Position numbers and translations under genes: made by a program. Positions 37,201-46,045 of a stretch of DNA of 64,000 nt are shown here, piece by piece. Numbering within the stretch: position 1 is the first letter of the stretch; every line of letters begins with the position of its first letter. The DNA is from Caulobacter sp. GTDB lineage: Bacteria > Pseudomonadota > Alphaproteobacteria > Caulobacterales > Caulobacteraceae. The stretch is taken from NCBI GenBank assembly GCA_028291265.1, contig JAQGIK010000093.1, positions 1 to 64,000 on the forward strand, read 5' to 3'. The notes below the pieces were generated by a model. The model was not told the DNA's origin. It made no database searches and saw nothing but the letters and a program-made list of their open reading frames with translations.

Positions 37201-37356
37201 CCGGTCGCCGGCCTCGACCGAGACGGCGATGCGCGGGAAGTCGATGTGGGGGAACAACCCGACCGGCAGGTTGAACACCGCCAGCAACCCGCCGGCGGCC
37301 AGCAGCACGAAGGCAAAAAGCAAGGAGCGGGTGTGGGTCTTGAGCCAGCCGGTCAA
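34285..37356 (-). CDS. RND efflux pump inner-membrane subunit
   Basis: 1023 aa; MTGWLKTHTRSLLFAFVLLAAGGLLAVFNLPVGLFPHIDFPRIAVSVEAGDRPAQEME..., GLVVDDMVVMLEHVMRR (TM4 Asp pair), ACR_tran family architecture. Confidence 0.93.
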   Translation of the reverse strand: MTGWLKTHTRSLLFAFVLLAAGGLLAVFNLPVGLFPHIDFPRIAVSVEAGDRPAQEMEAQVIRPLEARLRAIPGVTGLRSTVSRGSGEISVSFNWGSDMVAAALQAEAAVNAAVPDLPAGVVFEVRRMDPTIFPVLGLAITGPVDPVKLRDYADQQMRPLIAASAGVADVQVLGGQQKEFQVVADPARLAPLGLSVEDLTAALTANNQVTGVGRLEDRHRLYLVLSEDRLTTLASIRDSVIKATPAGLVRVGDIAEVRASVAPQWTRATAEGRDAVLVNIRQTPDADSVALIKDIKSKITVLQAQAPAGAKITTFYDQSELVTAAAASVRDSILLGALLAGGVLFFFLRSWRLTLIVALMLPAVLASTALLLGVLNMSLNMMTLGGMAAAVGLVVDDMVVMLEHVMRRLQEARRDPTNGVSAMAGAAEMFRPLVGSTLATIVVFLPLAFLGGVAGGFFKALAVTMSAALVFSLLFSLVVAPVLAERWLRDRDIEQAEKGGRFMERLSAPYRRWLTWLLGRAGLAVAVIAGVLVLAGGLAYTQVQTGFMPKMDEGGFVLDYVAPPGMSLPETDRLLRQVEAVIRSTPDVESYSRRTGLALGGTFTEANEGDFFVKLKTGKRRGIEKVMTDIRGRIAAETPGLEIETIQLMEDLIGDLTAVPQPIEVKLFGNDPAVLAQLAPTVAKKLEGVKGLIEVVDGERPAGDALVITTRREAAAVEGLTPQAISSQVATLIGGTEASQVSEGEKRVGIRVWTPPALRNRVESYGRLLLRAPDGHMLPLSRVADITIAQGQAQIMRENLQPFVPVTGRLQGRDMGSAMRDVRAAMATVALPSGVRVEYGGLYAEQQKSFQGLALVFAAAVFLVSLLLLFYFESFVAVAGVVSVVLLSALSVFVGLWVTGTELDISAMMGLTMVLGIVGELGIFYLAELKSVQQAGAAELIEAGAARLRPILMSALIAILALSPLALGLGRGSELQRPLAIAIIAGLLAGVPLVLFALPTLIAALRGMSRRREASPRSPGDPS

Positions 37357-38423
37357 GGAACGGTATCCGTCAGAAGCCTGGGTCCCGTCCTGGCCAGGCG
37401 AACGGCCATGCCCTCCTCCAGCACCGCGCCGCCCTCGACGACGACCGCCTCTCCGGGCCTGAGGGCGCCGGTCACCTGGGCCTGCTCGCCGTCGTCGGAG
37501 ACGAGGGTGATCTCGCGCTTGGCCGCCTTGCCGCCGACCACCACCATCACGTAGGGCGCATCGCCGTCGTAAAGCAGGGCCGCGTGGGGGATGGATAGCG
37601 CGCCGCTGGTCTGGCCGCGCGGGACGAGCGCCTTGATCGGCTCGCCAGCCAGCAGGCCGCTGGCCGCGGGGACCACGACGAGCACGCCCGCCATGCGGCT
37701 CGCCGGGTCGACCCGCCTGTCGAGGGACTGGATGGTCCCGACGAAGGAACGACCGTCCGGGCTGATCGGCGACAGGGTGACGACCTGGCCGGGATGCAGA
37801 CCCGCGAGGTCGGCGGGATTGACGCCCAGCCGGACTCGCAAGGGCCCGGCGCGCGAAATCTTGGCGACCGGCCCGCCGGCCGGCAGCAGATCGCCGACGG
37901 CGGCCGGCAGCGCGTCAACGGTCCCGGCCCGACCCGCTCGCAAGGTCAGGGCCCCGGCCCGGCCACCCAGGCTGCGGCGACCTTCCTCGGCGGTGCCGGC
38001 GGCGGCGCGTGCGGCGGCGACCTCGGTGTCGGAGGCCAGGCCGTCGGCCCGCAGTCGCTCCAGCCGCTGAGCCTCGACCTGGGTCGCGGCGGCCTCGCGG
38101 GTCAGCCGGTCGATCTCAAGGCGGGATGCGGGGCTTGGCCGCAGCGTGGCGATCAGAGTTCCCGGCCCGACGGCCTGGCCGATGGCGACGTGGATACCTG
38201 TCACCTCCGCTTCAAGCGGGGCGGTCAGGTTCTGGCCGGAAGCGGGGTCGGGCTCGGCCTGGCCGTAGAGTGTCCAGGAGTCCCCGGCCGTGGCCGTGGC
38301 AGCGATCACGGTCGTGACCAGGGCCGTGGGATCCGGTGCGGCGGGCTCGGCGGCGGGACCGCAGGCGGCGGCTGATAGGCAGAGGGCCAGGAGGGGGAAG
38401 AAGCGGACCGACGTCATAGCCAC
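37353..38423 (-). CDS. RND periplasmic adaptor (HlyD/MFP family lipoprotein)
   Basis: Lipobox LSAAACG; EVTGIHVAIGQAVGPGTLIATLRP barrel-sandwich motif; upstream of pump gene. Confidence 0.9.
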   Translation of the reverse strand: MAMTSVRFFPLLALCLSAAACGPAAEPAAPDPTALVTTVIAATATAGDSWTLYGQAEPDPASGQNLTAPLEAEVTGIHVAIGQAVGPGTLIATLRPSPASRLEIDRLTREAAATQVEAQRLERLRADGLASDTEVAAARAAAGTAEEGRRSLGGRAGALTLRAGRAGTVDALPAAVGDLLPAGGPVAKISRAGPLRVRLGVNPADLAGLHPGQVVTLSPISPDGRSFVGTIQSLDRRVDPASRMAGVLVVVPAASGLLAGEPIKALVPRGQTSGALSIPHAALLYDGDAPYVMVVVGGKAAKREITLVSDDGEQAQVTGALRPGEAVVVEGGAVLEEGMAVRLARTGPRLLTDTVP

Positions 38424-39775
38424 CTGTCTCTTGGGATGCCGATCGTCAGGTCGAGCCCTGCCCAGGTCTCGGCGATGGTCTGGTCGATGGCCGCCAGGGT
38501 CAGTTCGCGGGTCAGCACCGACTGGCGAAGCTCGTCGGCGACGCTGTCGGCGATGTCGCCGCGCTTCGCCGCCCGCTCGACCGCCGCCAGCTGGCTGCGC
38601 ATCGGGCCGAGCTGGACGACGAGTTCGGCCCTCTGCCGCCCGGCAAGGGCGAGCAGGGCGAGGGCGGCGTCGATGTCGGATCGAAGGTCGGAGAGGCGGG
38701 CTTGGTATTCCAGCCGCAATTGCTCGCGGGTCGCCTCCTGGACGGCGATGGCCCCGCGATTTCGGTTCCAGATTGGCAGGGTGATGTCGATGGCGGGGCC
38801 GAAGGTCTGGACATTGCCGGTGTCCCGCGCGCCGGTCAGGGTCAGGCCGATCTTCGGATACTGCTCGAGGATCGCCAGCCGCACGGCGGCGTCCTGGCTG
38901 TCGTAGCCGACCCGCAGGGCGGCGAGGTCCAGCCGGCCGTCCCGGCCCAGTTCGAACAGCCGTCCGGCGCTCGGCGCCTGGTGGCCGATCTCCGTCCCCG
39001 CGATCATCCGGGGGAGGGTCGTCTCCGCCAGGCCGGTCAACTTGGCCAGTTCGCCCCGGGCCGTGGCGGCGTCCCGTTCGAGGCCGCGCAGCCGGTCGAT
39101 GGCGTCCGCCGCGGCCAGCCGCCGGACGGTGAGGTCGTCGGCCTTCAGGTCGCCCCGGGCCGCCGCCCTTGTGGTGCGCGCCAACAGGTCGTTGGCCCTG
39201 CGGACCGCCTCGCTGCCCAGGACCCGTTGCCGGTCAAGATCGATCAGCCGGATGCTCAGCAGCCGCGCCTGGCTGGCCGTCGCCCATTCGGCCCACGCCA
39301 GGTCCAGCCGGGCCTGGTCGGCGGCGCGCTCGGCCTGGGCGACCCTGGTTCCACGCGTTTGCAAGGCGCCGATGTCGAGGCCGAGGGCGGCCGTGATGGC
39401 GGTGACGGCCGTGCCGTCGTTGAGTGGGAAGTCGGCCCCGATGCTGAAGGTCGGATCGGGCAGCAGCCCGGCTTCGAAGACCTGGGCGCGGGCGACTCCG
39501 GCCTTGGCTCGCGCTGCCCTCAGGTCCGGACTGGTCAGCACGGCCAGGACAGCGACCTGTTCCGGGGTCATGGGAGCGGCCAGATCGATGACCATCGGCG
39601 AGAGCTGGATGGCCTTGAGAACGTCGGCCTGCGAGGCCACGGAAAGATCCGCCGCGTCCGGGGCGGAAGGCGGGGCCCGTGGCAGCGGCGCCGGCTGGTA
39701 GGCCGCACAGCCGGACAGCAGCGCCATGCTCAGCAGGGAGCCCATGAGGCGCTGGCAAGGCGAAGGCAGGATCAT
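38414..39775 (-). CDS. TolC-family outer membrane factor
   Basis: Lipobox MALLSGCAAY; long alternating helical repeats, LLPDPTFSIGADFPL; clustered with adaptor and pump. Confidence 0.88.
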   Translation of the reverse strand: MILPSPCQRLMGSLLSMALLSGCAAYQPAPLPRAPPSAPDAADLSVASQADVLKAIQLSPMVIDLAAPMTPEQVAVLAVLTSPDLRAARAKAGVARAQVFEAGLLPDPTFSIGADFPLNDGTAVTAITAALGLDIGALQTRGTRVAQAERAADQARLDLAWAEWATASQARLLSIRLIDLDRQRVLGSEAVRRANDLLARTTRAAARGDLKADDLTVRRLAAADAIDRLRGLERDAATARGELAKLTGLAETTLPRMIAGTEIGHQAPSAGRLFELGRDGRLDLAALRVGYDSQDAAVRLAILEQYPKIGLTLTGARDTGNVQTFGPAIDITLPIWNRNRGAIAVQEATREQLRLEYQARLSDLRSDIDAALALLALAGRQRAELVVQLGPMRSQLAAVERAAKRGDIADSVADELRQSVLTRELTLAAIDQTIAETWAGLDLTIGIPRDRWL

Positions 39776-39863
39776 GCGTCGGGGTTAAACGACCGCGCCC
39801 GCGCGGCCGTTGACTGGGACATTACAAATTCCCAATGTGCGACGCGGTCCGCCCCGCCCTGGT

Positions 39864-41207
39864 TCAGCCGGCGGGAAGCAGGATCTCGACCTTAAGCCCC
39901 GGGGCCGCGTCGTACAGCAACACTTCCCCGCCATGCAGGCGGGCGATGGCCCTGACCAGTGACAGGCCAAGGCCATTTCCTGCCGAGGTGCGGCTTTGCT
40001 CCAGACGGAAAAAGCGGTCGAAGACCCGCTCACGATCAACGGCCGGTATGCCGGGTCCATCGTCGATGACAGTGATCGCCACAGCGTCCGGCCTGGCTTG
40101 CAGGTTGACGGCGATCCGCGCGCCCGCCCCGGCATGGGCCAGGGCGTTGGCCAGCAGGTTGGCAATCATCTGGGTAAGCAACTCCGGATCGCCATCCAGC
40201 GAAATCGCGCCGGGCTCAGCCAGCGTCAGGCTTTGACCATTGTCCTCCGCGGACGGCGCGTAGGCGTCGACCACCGTGGTGACCAGGCCCTTGAGATTGA
40301 TCGGCCGAAAGCCGGCCCGACGGGCTCCACCCTCGATCTGGGCGATCCGCAGGAGCGCCGAGAAGGTCTCCAGCAGACCATCACTGTCTTCGATGGCCAT
40401 TCTGACGAGGCCCAGACGCTCGGCCTCGCCTTCGACCGTCTGCGCCAACTCCAGCCTCTGTCGAAGACGGGTGAGGGGCGTGCGCAGGTCATGGGCCACA
40501 TCGTTGGATACCTGCCGCAGACTGTCCATCAGCGTCGCGATCCGGTCGAGCATCAGGTTGAGGGTCGCCGACAGCCGGTCCAGATCGTCGCCTTGAGCAC
40601 GGTGGCCGATCCGCTGGCCGAGGTCGCCCTCGATGATCGCCCCGGCCGTTCGGGCGATGGCCTCGATCCGGCCGGCAAGGTCGCGGCTGAGCAAATAGCC
40701 GCCGATCGCGCCCAGCAGCAGGGTGATCAGCAGGATTGAACCGAAGGCCTGCAGAATGGCGCCGTCGACCTCCTCAACCCTTTCCAGTTCATCGCCCACC
40801 AGCAGCCGATAGCCGTCGGCCAGGGGTACGATATGGGTGCGAATTGGCTCGACCTCGCCGCCGCGCATGCGCAGCGGCACGGTCGCCCAGCCCGCCTTCC
40901 GGCCCGGGGCCGACAGCCGTCCCGCCACCAGCGCGCCCGCCGGGTTCTCGACCCCGTATTCCAGCTGGCCCGGCCCACCGGTGCGTTCGCCGATCTCCTC
41001 CAGCACCGCGTGCAGTCCGGAGAGGCGGGCCTCCGACTGAAGGGCGCTGACCTCGCTGCGGATCCGGGCTTCCAGCTGTTCCTCGACAGCGCCATGGGCG
41101 ATCAGGAAGACGACGGCGCCGAGCACCACGACCGACACCGCGAACAGCGCCATGTAGGACGCGGCCAGCCTGAACCCGATGGAGCGGAAGCTGCTAGGAA
41201 GGTTCAC
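39864..41207 (-). CDS. Sensor histidine kinase (HAMP-HisKA-HATPase)
   Basis: RQVSNDVAHDLRTPLTRLRQRLEL; DDGPGIPAVDRERVFDRFFRLE; GNGLGLSLVRAIARLHGG. Confidence 0.95.
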   Translation of the reverse strand: MNLPSSFRSIGFRLAASYMALFAVSVVVLGAVVFLIAHGAVEEQLEARIRSEVSALQSEARLSGLHAVLEEIGERTGGPGQLEYGVENPAGALVAGRLSAPGRKAGWATVPLRMRGGEVEPIRTHIVPLADGYRLLVGDELERVEEVDGAILQAFGSILLITLLLGAIGGYLLSRDLAGRIEAIARTAGAIIEGDLGQRIGHRAQGDDLDRLSATLNLMLDRIATLMDSLRQVSNDVAHDLRTPLTRLRQRLELAQTVEGEAERLGLVRMAIEDSDGLLETFSALLRIAQIEGGARRAGFRPINLKGLVTTVVDAYAPSAEDNGQSLTLAEPGAISLDGDPELLTQMIANLLANALAHAGAGARIAVNLQARPDAVAITVIDDGPGIPAVDRERVFDRFFRLEQSRTSAGNGLGLSLVRAIARLHGGEVLLYDAAPGLKVEILLPAG

Positions 41208-41871
41208 GAATGCAGTACCCCGCCCCGCGCACCGTATGGATCAGTTCATTGGGCTGCCCCCGGTCCACCTTGCCGCGCAGGCGGCTGATATGGGTCTCGA
41301 CGATGTTGGTCTTGGGATCGAAGTGGAAATCCCAGACATTCTCCAGCAGCATGGTCCGGGTCACAACCCGGTCTGCGTGGCGCATCAGGTATTCGAGGAG
41401 TTGGAACTCGCGCGGCTGCAATTCCAGGCGCTGGCCGGCGCGGGTGACCGTGCGCTTGAGCAGGTTCATTTCGAGGTCGGCGACCCGCAGCACGGTCTGG
41501 GTGACCTGGGTCGGTGGGCGGCGGGCCAGGGCGCTGACGCGGGCCAGCAGTTCGGCCATGGCGAACGGTTTGACCAGATAATCATCGCCGCCGGCCTCAA
41601 GCCCCTCGACCCGATCATCGATGCCGCCGAGCGCGGTCAGCAACAGGACCGGCGTCAGCACGCCGGACGCCCGGATTGTCCGCAGGATCGCAAGGCCGTC
41701 CAACTGCGGCAGCATCCGATCAAGGACGATGACGTCATAGGTCTCGCCGGCCGCCAGCATCAGGCCGTCGCGCCCAAGGGCGGCGTGATCGACGGCGTGG
41801 CCGGCCTCACGCAACGCGCGGGACACATAGGCGGCGCCCTCCCGGTCGTCTTCCACCAGCAACAGCTTCAT
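41194..41871 (-). CDS. OmpR-family response regulator
   Basis: MKLLLVEDDREGAAYVSRAL...VIVLDRMLPQLDG...DDYLVKPFAMAEL; winged helix LQPREFQLLEYLMRHADRVVTRTMLLENVWDFHFDPKTNIVETHISRLRGKVD. Confidence 0.96.
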   Translation of the reverse strand: MKLLLVEDDREGAAYVSRALREAGHAVDHAALGRDGLMLAAGETYDVIVLDRMLPQLDGLAILRTIRASGVLTPVLLLTALGGIDDRVEGLEAGGDDYLVKPFAMAELLARVSALARRPPTQVTQTVLRVADLEMNLLKRTVTRAGQRLELQPREFQLLEYLMRHADRVVTRTMLLENVWDFHFDPKTNIVETHISRLRGKVDRGQPNELIHTVRGAGYCIREPS

Positions 41872-41920
41872 GGCGTCCTGTCTACAGCGGCTTGCGACCG
41901 GGGGGCGAGCCCCGAGGGGA

Positions 41921-42244
41921 TCAGTCGGCGTCGTCGCCTTCGACGGCATTTTCGAGCACCGCGCCGTCGGCGGCATCGACACCCACTTCGTATTTCGCCT
42001 CGCCGGCCTTGATGACGAAGGAATAGCGCAGGCCGCTGCCGCCCTCTTCCTTCTCCAGTTCCTTTTCGACGACGGTCCCCGGCCGGGCTTTCAGAGCGAT
42101 GCTCTGGGCCTTTTCGACGGGGATTTTCGCCGAAACGGCGAGTTCCTCACCGTCGTAGCTGGCCTTCGGAGCGGGCGTGGCGGCGGCGGCGGCGCTCCAG
42201 CCCGCGAGGATGGCGACCGCGGTGATAATGGGAAGTCTGAACAT
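41921..42244 (-). CDS. Secreted PepSY-like domain protein
   Basis: Signal peptide MFRLPIITAVAILAGWSAAAAA; single PepSY-like unit KIPVEKAQSIALKARPGTVVEKELEKEEGGSGLRYSFVIKAGEAKYEVGVDAADGAVL. Confidence 0.75.
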   Translation of the reverse strand: MFRLPIITAVAILAGWSAAAAATPAPKASYDGEELAVSAKIPVEKAQSIALKARPGTVVEKELEKEEGGSGLRYSFVIKAGEAKYEVGVDAADGAVLENAVEGDDAD

Positions 42245-42386
42245 GGTATTCTCCGGACGATGGAAGCCCCAACATCGGCACATTCTCCCAGGTCAGCTTT
42301 CCGCGGCCCGACCTGACCATTACCATTCGCCAATCTCAGCGGGCCGCGTCGCGCTACCAAGCAACTCGCCTGCTGGACCGACCCGC

Positions 42387-43073
42387 TCACGGCTCTTCGG
42401 AAAGCCGATAGCCGGCGCCTCGGACGGTGTGCAGCAGGGGCTTGTCGAAGCCGGCTTCCAGGGATTTTCGCAGACGGCTCACATGGGTGTCGACGATGCT
42501 GGTGTGGGGGTCGAAGCGGTAGTCCCAGACCCGTTCCAGCAGCATCACCCGGGTGACGACCCGGTTCTGGTTGCGGAGCATGTATTCGAGCAGCTTGAAC
42601 TCGCGGGGGAGAAGATCGATCGGCTTGCCGCCGCGCACGACCTTGCGGGACAGCAGATCCATGACCAAGTCGCCGCAACGAAGCTCGACCTCCACGGCCT
42701 TCTCGGTCCGCCGGTGGATCAGGTTCTCGATCCGGGCGTGAAGTTCCGAAAAGCCGAATGGTTTGGTGAGATAGTCGTCGCCGCCGGACCTCAGGCCTTT
42801 GACGCGCTCGTCCAGATGTCCCAAGGCCGACAGGATGAGGATGGGGGTGGGAATGGCTGCCGCCCGCAGCGCCTTTATAACGGAAAGGCCATCCAGCCCC
42901 GGAATCATCCTGTCCATGACGATGACGTCGAATTCGGACGAGGTCGCCAGATAGAGGGCATCGCGCCCATCGTTCGTGCATTCGACCGTGAACCCCTCAT
43001 CACGCAGGCCCTTGCCGATGTAGTCTGCGGTGGAGGCGTCGTCTTCGACGACGAGAACGCGCCTGGACATCAC
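42387..43073 (-). CDS. OmpR-family response regulator
   Basis: RVLVVEDDASTADYIGKGL...VIVMDRMIPGLDG...DDYLTKPFGFSEL; LLPREFKLLEYMLRNQNRVVTRVMLLERVWDYRFDPHTSIVDTHVSRLRKSL. Confidence 0.96.
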   Translation of the reverse strand: MMSRRVLVVEDDASTADYIGKGLRDEGFTVECTNDGRDALYLATSSEFDVIVMDRMIPGLDGLSVIKALRAAAIPTPILILSALGHLDERVKGLRSGGDDYLTKPFGFSELHARIENLIHRRTEKAVEVELRCGDLVMDLLSRKVVRGGKPIDLLPREFKLLEYMLRNQNRVVTRVMLLERVWDYRFDPHTSIVDTHVSRLRKSLEAGFDKPLLHTVRGAGYRLSEEP

Positions 43074-43172
43074 CTTGCTCCTGGGCGGCTTGGGCCGGCC
43101 AAATGAGGTTCCTCACCCTGCCTAGCTACGGCGCCGGTGTGACCGATTGGCAAGAGGGCAAGGCAGAACACG

Positions 43173-43559
43173 CTACCGAGCCTGATCGAAAGTCGCCCGG
43201 TCTGTCTCCCGAAAACTCTTGAACCAACAGCGATCCCCGTCAACGTAGATCGAACTCCAGGTATCGAGCGAGCCCGCGACCTCGGTCACGAAGCCGATGT
43301 TGATCGCCGTCGGCAGTTCGGGACAGGGGCCGGCGAAGTCGGCCCTGTAGTAGCGCTCCGACGCCGTCCGGATCAGCAGCCCGCCCGTGTGGTCGACGCG
43401 CCAGTCCAGGATCGAGCCGAAGTCGGCGAAGGGGACCCGGGTGCGGGCGACCCCGGAGCCTTCCAGTGGATAGGGGTGCGGGTCCTCGGCCCTGGCGGCA
43501 GTCGCGCACGCCAGGCCGATGACGAGGGAGGCGATCGCCGCCCGGAGCATGGGGTTCAT
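43173..43559 (-). CDS. Secreted DUF6491-like protein
   Basis: Signal peptide MNPMLRAAIASLVIGLACATAARA; VPFADFGSILDWRVDHTGGLLIRTASERYYRADFAGPCPEL. Confidence 0.65.
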   Translation of the reverse strand: MNPMLRAAIASLVIGLACATAARAEDPHPYPLEGSGVARTRVPFADFGSILDWRVDHTGGLLIRTASERYYRADFAGPCPELPTAINIGFVTEVAGSLDTWSSIYVDGDRCWFKSFRETDRATFDQAR

Positions 43560-43638
43560 TCGATGGGTCTCCCAAATATTGGGGTGAGGTTCGATCGATG
43601 AAATGATCGCGACGCCTGACGGCCGCCCGCGCCTGTTC

Positions 43639-43654
43639 CTTACAGTTCTGTAGG
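43639..43654. promoter_or_regulatory. Palindrome CTTACA-N4-TGTAGG (candidate response-regulator operator); half sites TGTAAGG at 43674 and TGTGAGG at 43696
   Basis: CTTACAGTTCTGTAGG in divergent intergenic region 43560-43785. Confidence 0.65.
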
Positions 43655-43785
43655 CGGGGCTTTCTCGCAAACCTGTAAGGCGGCGGCTCAAATTCTGTGA
43701 GGAGGCCGCGAAAGGGTGCGTGATCGGAAGCTGGACAGCTTGGACATCGGCGCTCCCTGGCCGGTTCATGACGCGGAGCCAAATC

Positions 43786-44424
43786 ATGCACTCCCCTCCC
43801 CCCGAGTATGACGCGCGTCTCGCCTCGCGGGAGGCAAACCACCGCCTCCTCAATACGCTGACCGCCCTGCAGGGCCTGTTGCGGGCGGACCTGGGATCGT
43901 TTCCCGACCCCGCGGTCCGCGAGGCCGTCACTGTTTTCGGCAGCCGTATCCAGGCCTTCGCCAGCGTCCACCGCACCCTCGACGACGACGACGGGGAGCC
44001 GCTCGTGGACATGGCGGACCATCTCACGAGGCTCTGCGCCGACCTGTGCGCCGCGCACCTGGAACCCCGGGGAGTCTACTGCGAGCTCCGATGCGAACCC
44101 GGCCGGCTACCGCGCGAAGCCTGCCAGAAACTCAGCCTCATCATCGTCGAGCTGGTCACCAACGCCGCGAAGCATGCCTTCGCAGACCGGGGTTGGGGTC
44201 GGGTCAGTGTCTCCTTCCAACGGGGCGACCAAGCCTGGATATGCCAGGTGGCCGACAATGGGGCCGGCCTGCATGGCGAGCACAAGGGCGCGGGCGGGGG
44301 GCTGATCCAGTCGCTGGCCCAAACCCTTGGCGCCGAACTGCAAATCCAATCCGACTGGAGCGGGCACATAGTCACGCTCAGCCTGCCACGGCAGGCGACG
44401 CCCTGCGATAGGACTTGGCGCTAA
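43786..44424 (+). CDS. Sensor histidine kinase, HWE/HisKA_2-like, without sensor domain
   Basis: REANHRLLNTLTALQGLLRADL H-box; LSLIIVELVTNAAKHAFADRGWGRVSV; DNGAGLHGEHKGAGGGLIQSLAQTLGAELQIQS. Confidence 0.85.
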   Translation: MHSPPPEYDARLASREANHRLLNTLTALQGLLRADLGSFPDPAVREAVTVFGSRIQAFASVHRTLDDDDGEPLVDMADHLTRLCADLCAAHLEPRGVYCELRCEPGRLPREACQKLSLIIVELVTNAAKHAFADRGWGRVSVSFQRGDQAWICQVADNGAGLHGEHKGAGGGLIQSLAQTLGAELQIQSDWSGHIVTLSLPRQATPCDRTWR

Positions 44425-44442
44425 CGCCTTACGCCGGTGCGC

Positions 44443-45882
44443 TCAACCCTTCCTGATCGTCAGGGAGGCCCGCAAGCCTGGGCCGTTGTCCTCCAACCGC
44501 AAGTCCCCGCCATGGAGCTTCGCCGCGGCCGCGGCGATGGAGAGCCCCAGGCCTGAGCCCGGGCTGCCTCGCGCCGGGTCAAGCCTGACGAAACGATCCT
44601 TCACCCGGCCGCGGTGGGCCTCCGGAATCCCTGGTCCATCGTCCGCCACCACGATCGTCGCCTGGTCGCCGTCGTCCCGCATCGTCAGGGTAACGCGGGT
44701 CCCGTCTCCCGCATACCTGGCGGCGTTGAACAGCAGATTTCCCACCGCCTGCCGCAGCAATTGCTCATGTCCGTTGATCGTCACGGGTTCCCTCGCGCCG
44801 AGTTCGAGCGTCTGGCCGGCATCTTCCAGGACGGGGGCGAACAGGGCGGCGATATCGGCGGCCAGTTCATCCAGGCGGAACGGCTGCATCAGCTCCCGTG
44901 ACAATCCCGACTCCGCCCGGGCGATGTCGATCAACGCCGAAAAGACCGACTGCACGCGCTCGAGTTCCAGGGCGGCCACCTCCAGCGCGGATCGGCAGTC
45001 CTCTTCGCTGGAACGGGGGTCGAGCGCATGTTCCAGCGACACCTGCATCCGCGTCAGCGGTGTTCGCAGGTCGTGCGCCAGGCTGTCGGTGACCGTGCGC
45101 AGCCCGGTCATCAACGCCTCGATGTGGTCGAGCATCCGGTTCAGCGATATGCCGATCCGGTCGAACGAATCGCCGCGGTCCGACACCTCCGCCCGGGCGC
45201 CCAGTTCGCCCTGCGCGATCCGCTCGGCCACCGTGGCGACCGCCTGCGCTCGCCGGATCAGCAGCGCATTGAGCAGCAACCCGGTTCCCAGGCTGGCGGT
45301 GACGACGATCGCCAGCGCGATGATCAGTCCGTCCGAGGTCCTCGCCTCAAAATCGCGCTGCCCGGCGCCGTCTCGCCCGATGATGAGGGTCGTACCGTCC
45401 GGAAACCGGGCGGCCGTCGCGTTGAGCTTGATCGGTCCCCTGAGCGTCTCAGCCGCCACCGTCGCCCATCCGTCGACAGGAACCGGGGCCGGCAGGGTGA
45501 GCAGTTCGCCGGCCAGCCGACGCCCCTGGGCGTCGAACAGGCCGTAGTAGGCCTCGGGGGCAGCAAGCCGGGCGCGACGCTCCATGCGCTTCATGAGGCC
45601 GGGACCGCCCTCCAGACCGTAGGCCTCAATCAGAATCTGGCGCTCGGCGACGGCGGCGTTCCGTTCCCGGTCAAGGAAGACGCGCTCCGCGGAGAGGTTG
45701 ATCAGATAGAAGGCGATCGCCACGGCCCCGGCGACGATCGTAATGGCGAACAGGCTGAAGAGCAGGGGACGCAGGCGAAGCGCGCGGCCAATCTGTTTCC
45801 GGTCCGTCGTGAATGCCTCATCGCCCCCCTTGGGGGTATCAGGGCGCTCAACACCCTCGCGCTCGACAGTCCGGCTGGACAT
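44443..45882 (-). CDS. Sensor histidine kinase (HAMP-HisKA-HATPase)
   Basis: RTVTDSLAHDLRTPLTRMQVSLEHAL; DDGPGIPEAHRGRVKDRFVRLDPARGSPGSGLGLSIAAAAAKLHGG; two TM segments. Confidence 0.95.
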   Translation of the reverse strand: MSSRTVEREGVERPDTPKGGDEAFTTDRKQIGRALRLRPLLFSLFAITIVAGAVAIAFYLINLSAERVFLDRERNAAVAERQILIEAYGLEGGPGLMKRMERRARLAAPEAYYGLFDAQGRRLAGELLTLPAPVPVDGWATVAAETLRGPIKLNATAARFPDGTTLIIGRDGAGQRDFEARTSDGLIIALAIVVTASLGTGLLLNALLIRRAQAVATVAERIAQGELGARAEVSDRGDSFDRIGISLNRMLDHIEALMTGLRTVTDSLAHDLRTPLTRMQVSLEHALDPRSSEEDCRSALEVAALELERVQSVFSALIDIARAESGLSRELMQPFRLDELAADIAALFAPVLEDAGQTLELGAREPVTINGHEQLLRQAVGNLLFNAARYAGDGTRVTLTMRDDGDQATIVVADDGPGIPEAHRGRVKDRFVRLDPARGSPGSGLGLSIAAAAAKLHGGDLRLEDNGPGLRASLTIRKG

Positions 45883-45947
45883 CGATGCTCCTCCGCTTCC
45901 GACATGCGCGGTATCCGGCGCCGCTTGGAAAAAGCCGTCGCGTCGAG

Positions 45948-45963
45948 CTTACACCCTTGTAAG
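45948..45963. promoter_or_regulatory. Perfect palindrome CTTACA-N4-TGTAAG (candidate response-regulator operator)
   Basis: CTTACACCCTTGTAAG between divergent kinase gene (start 45882) and small ORF (46046). Confidence 0.7.
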
Positions 45964-46045
45964 GCGCAGGCGAGATGCAGGGCGCCGCGCACTGGCAAGC
46001 TCTTCTCCACGGCTGTGTAGCCCGGCCGTGCGTAAGGACAGGACC

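Noticed and set aside
39790-39850. Possible extra CTTACA-type operator upstream of the TolC gene (ACATTACAAATTCCCAATGTGC)
   Set aside because: Has an ATTACA half site and an imperfect AATGTG arm, but spacing and sequence do not match the CTTACA-N4-TGTAAG consensus.
42285-42335. Inverted repeat GGTCAG...CTGACC upstream of the PepSY gene
   Set aside because: Short arms with a 15-bp loop and no T-tract; could be an operator or chance, not strong enough to call.
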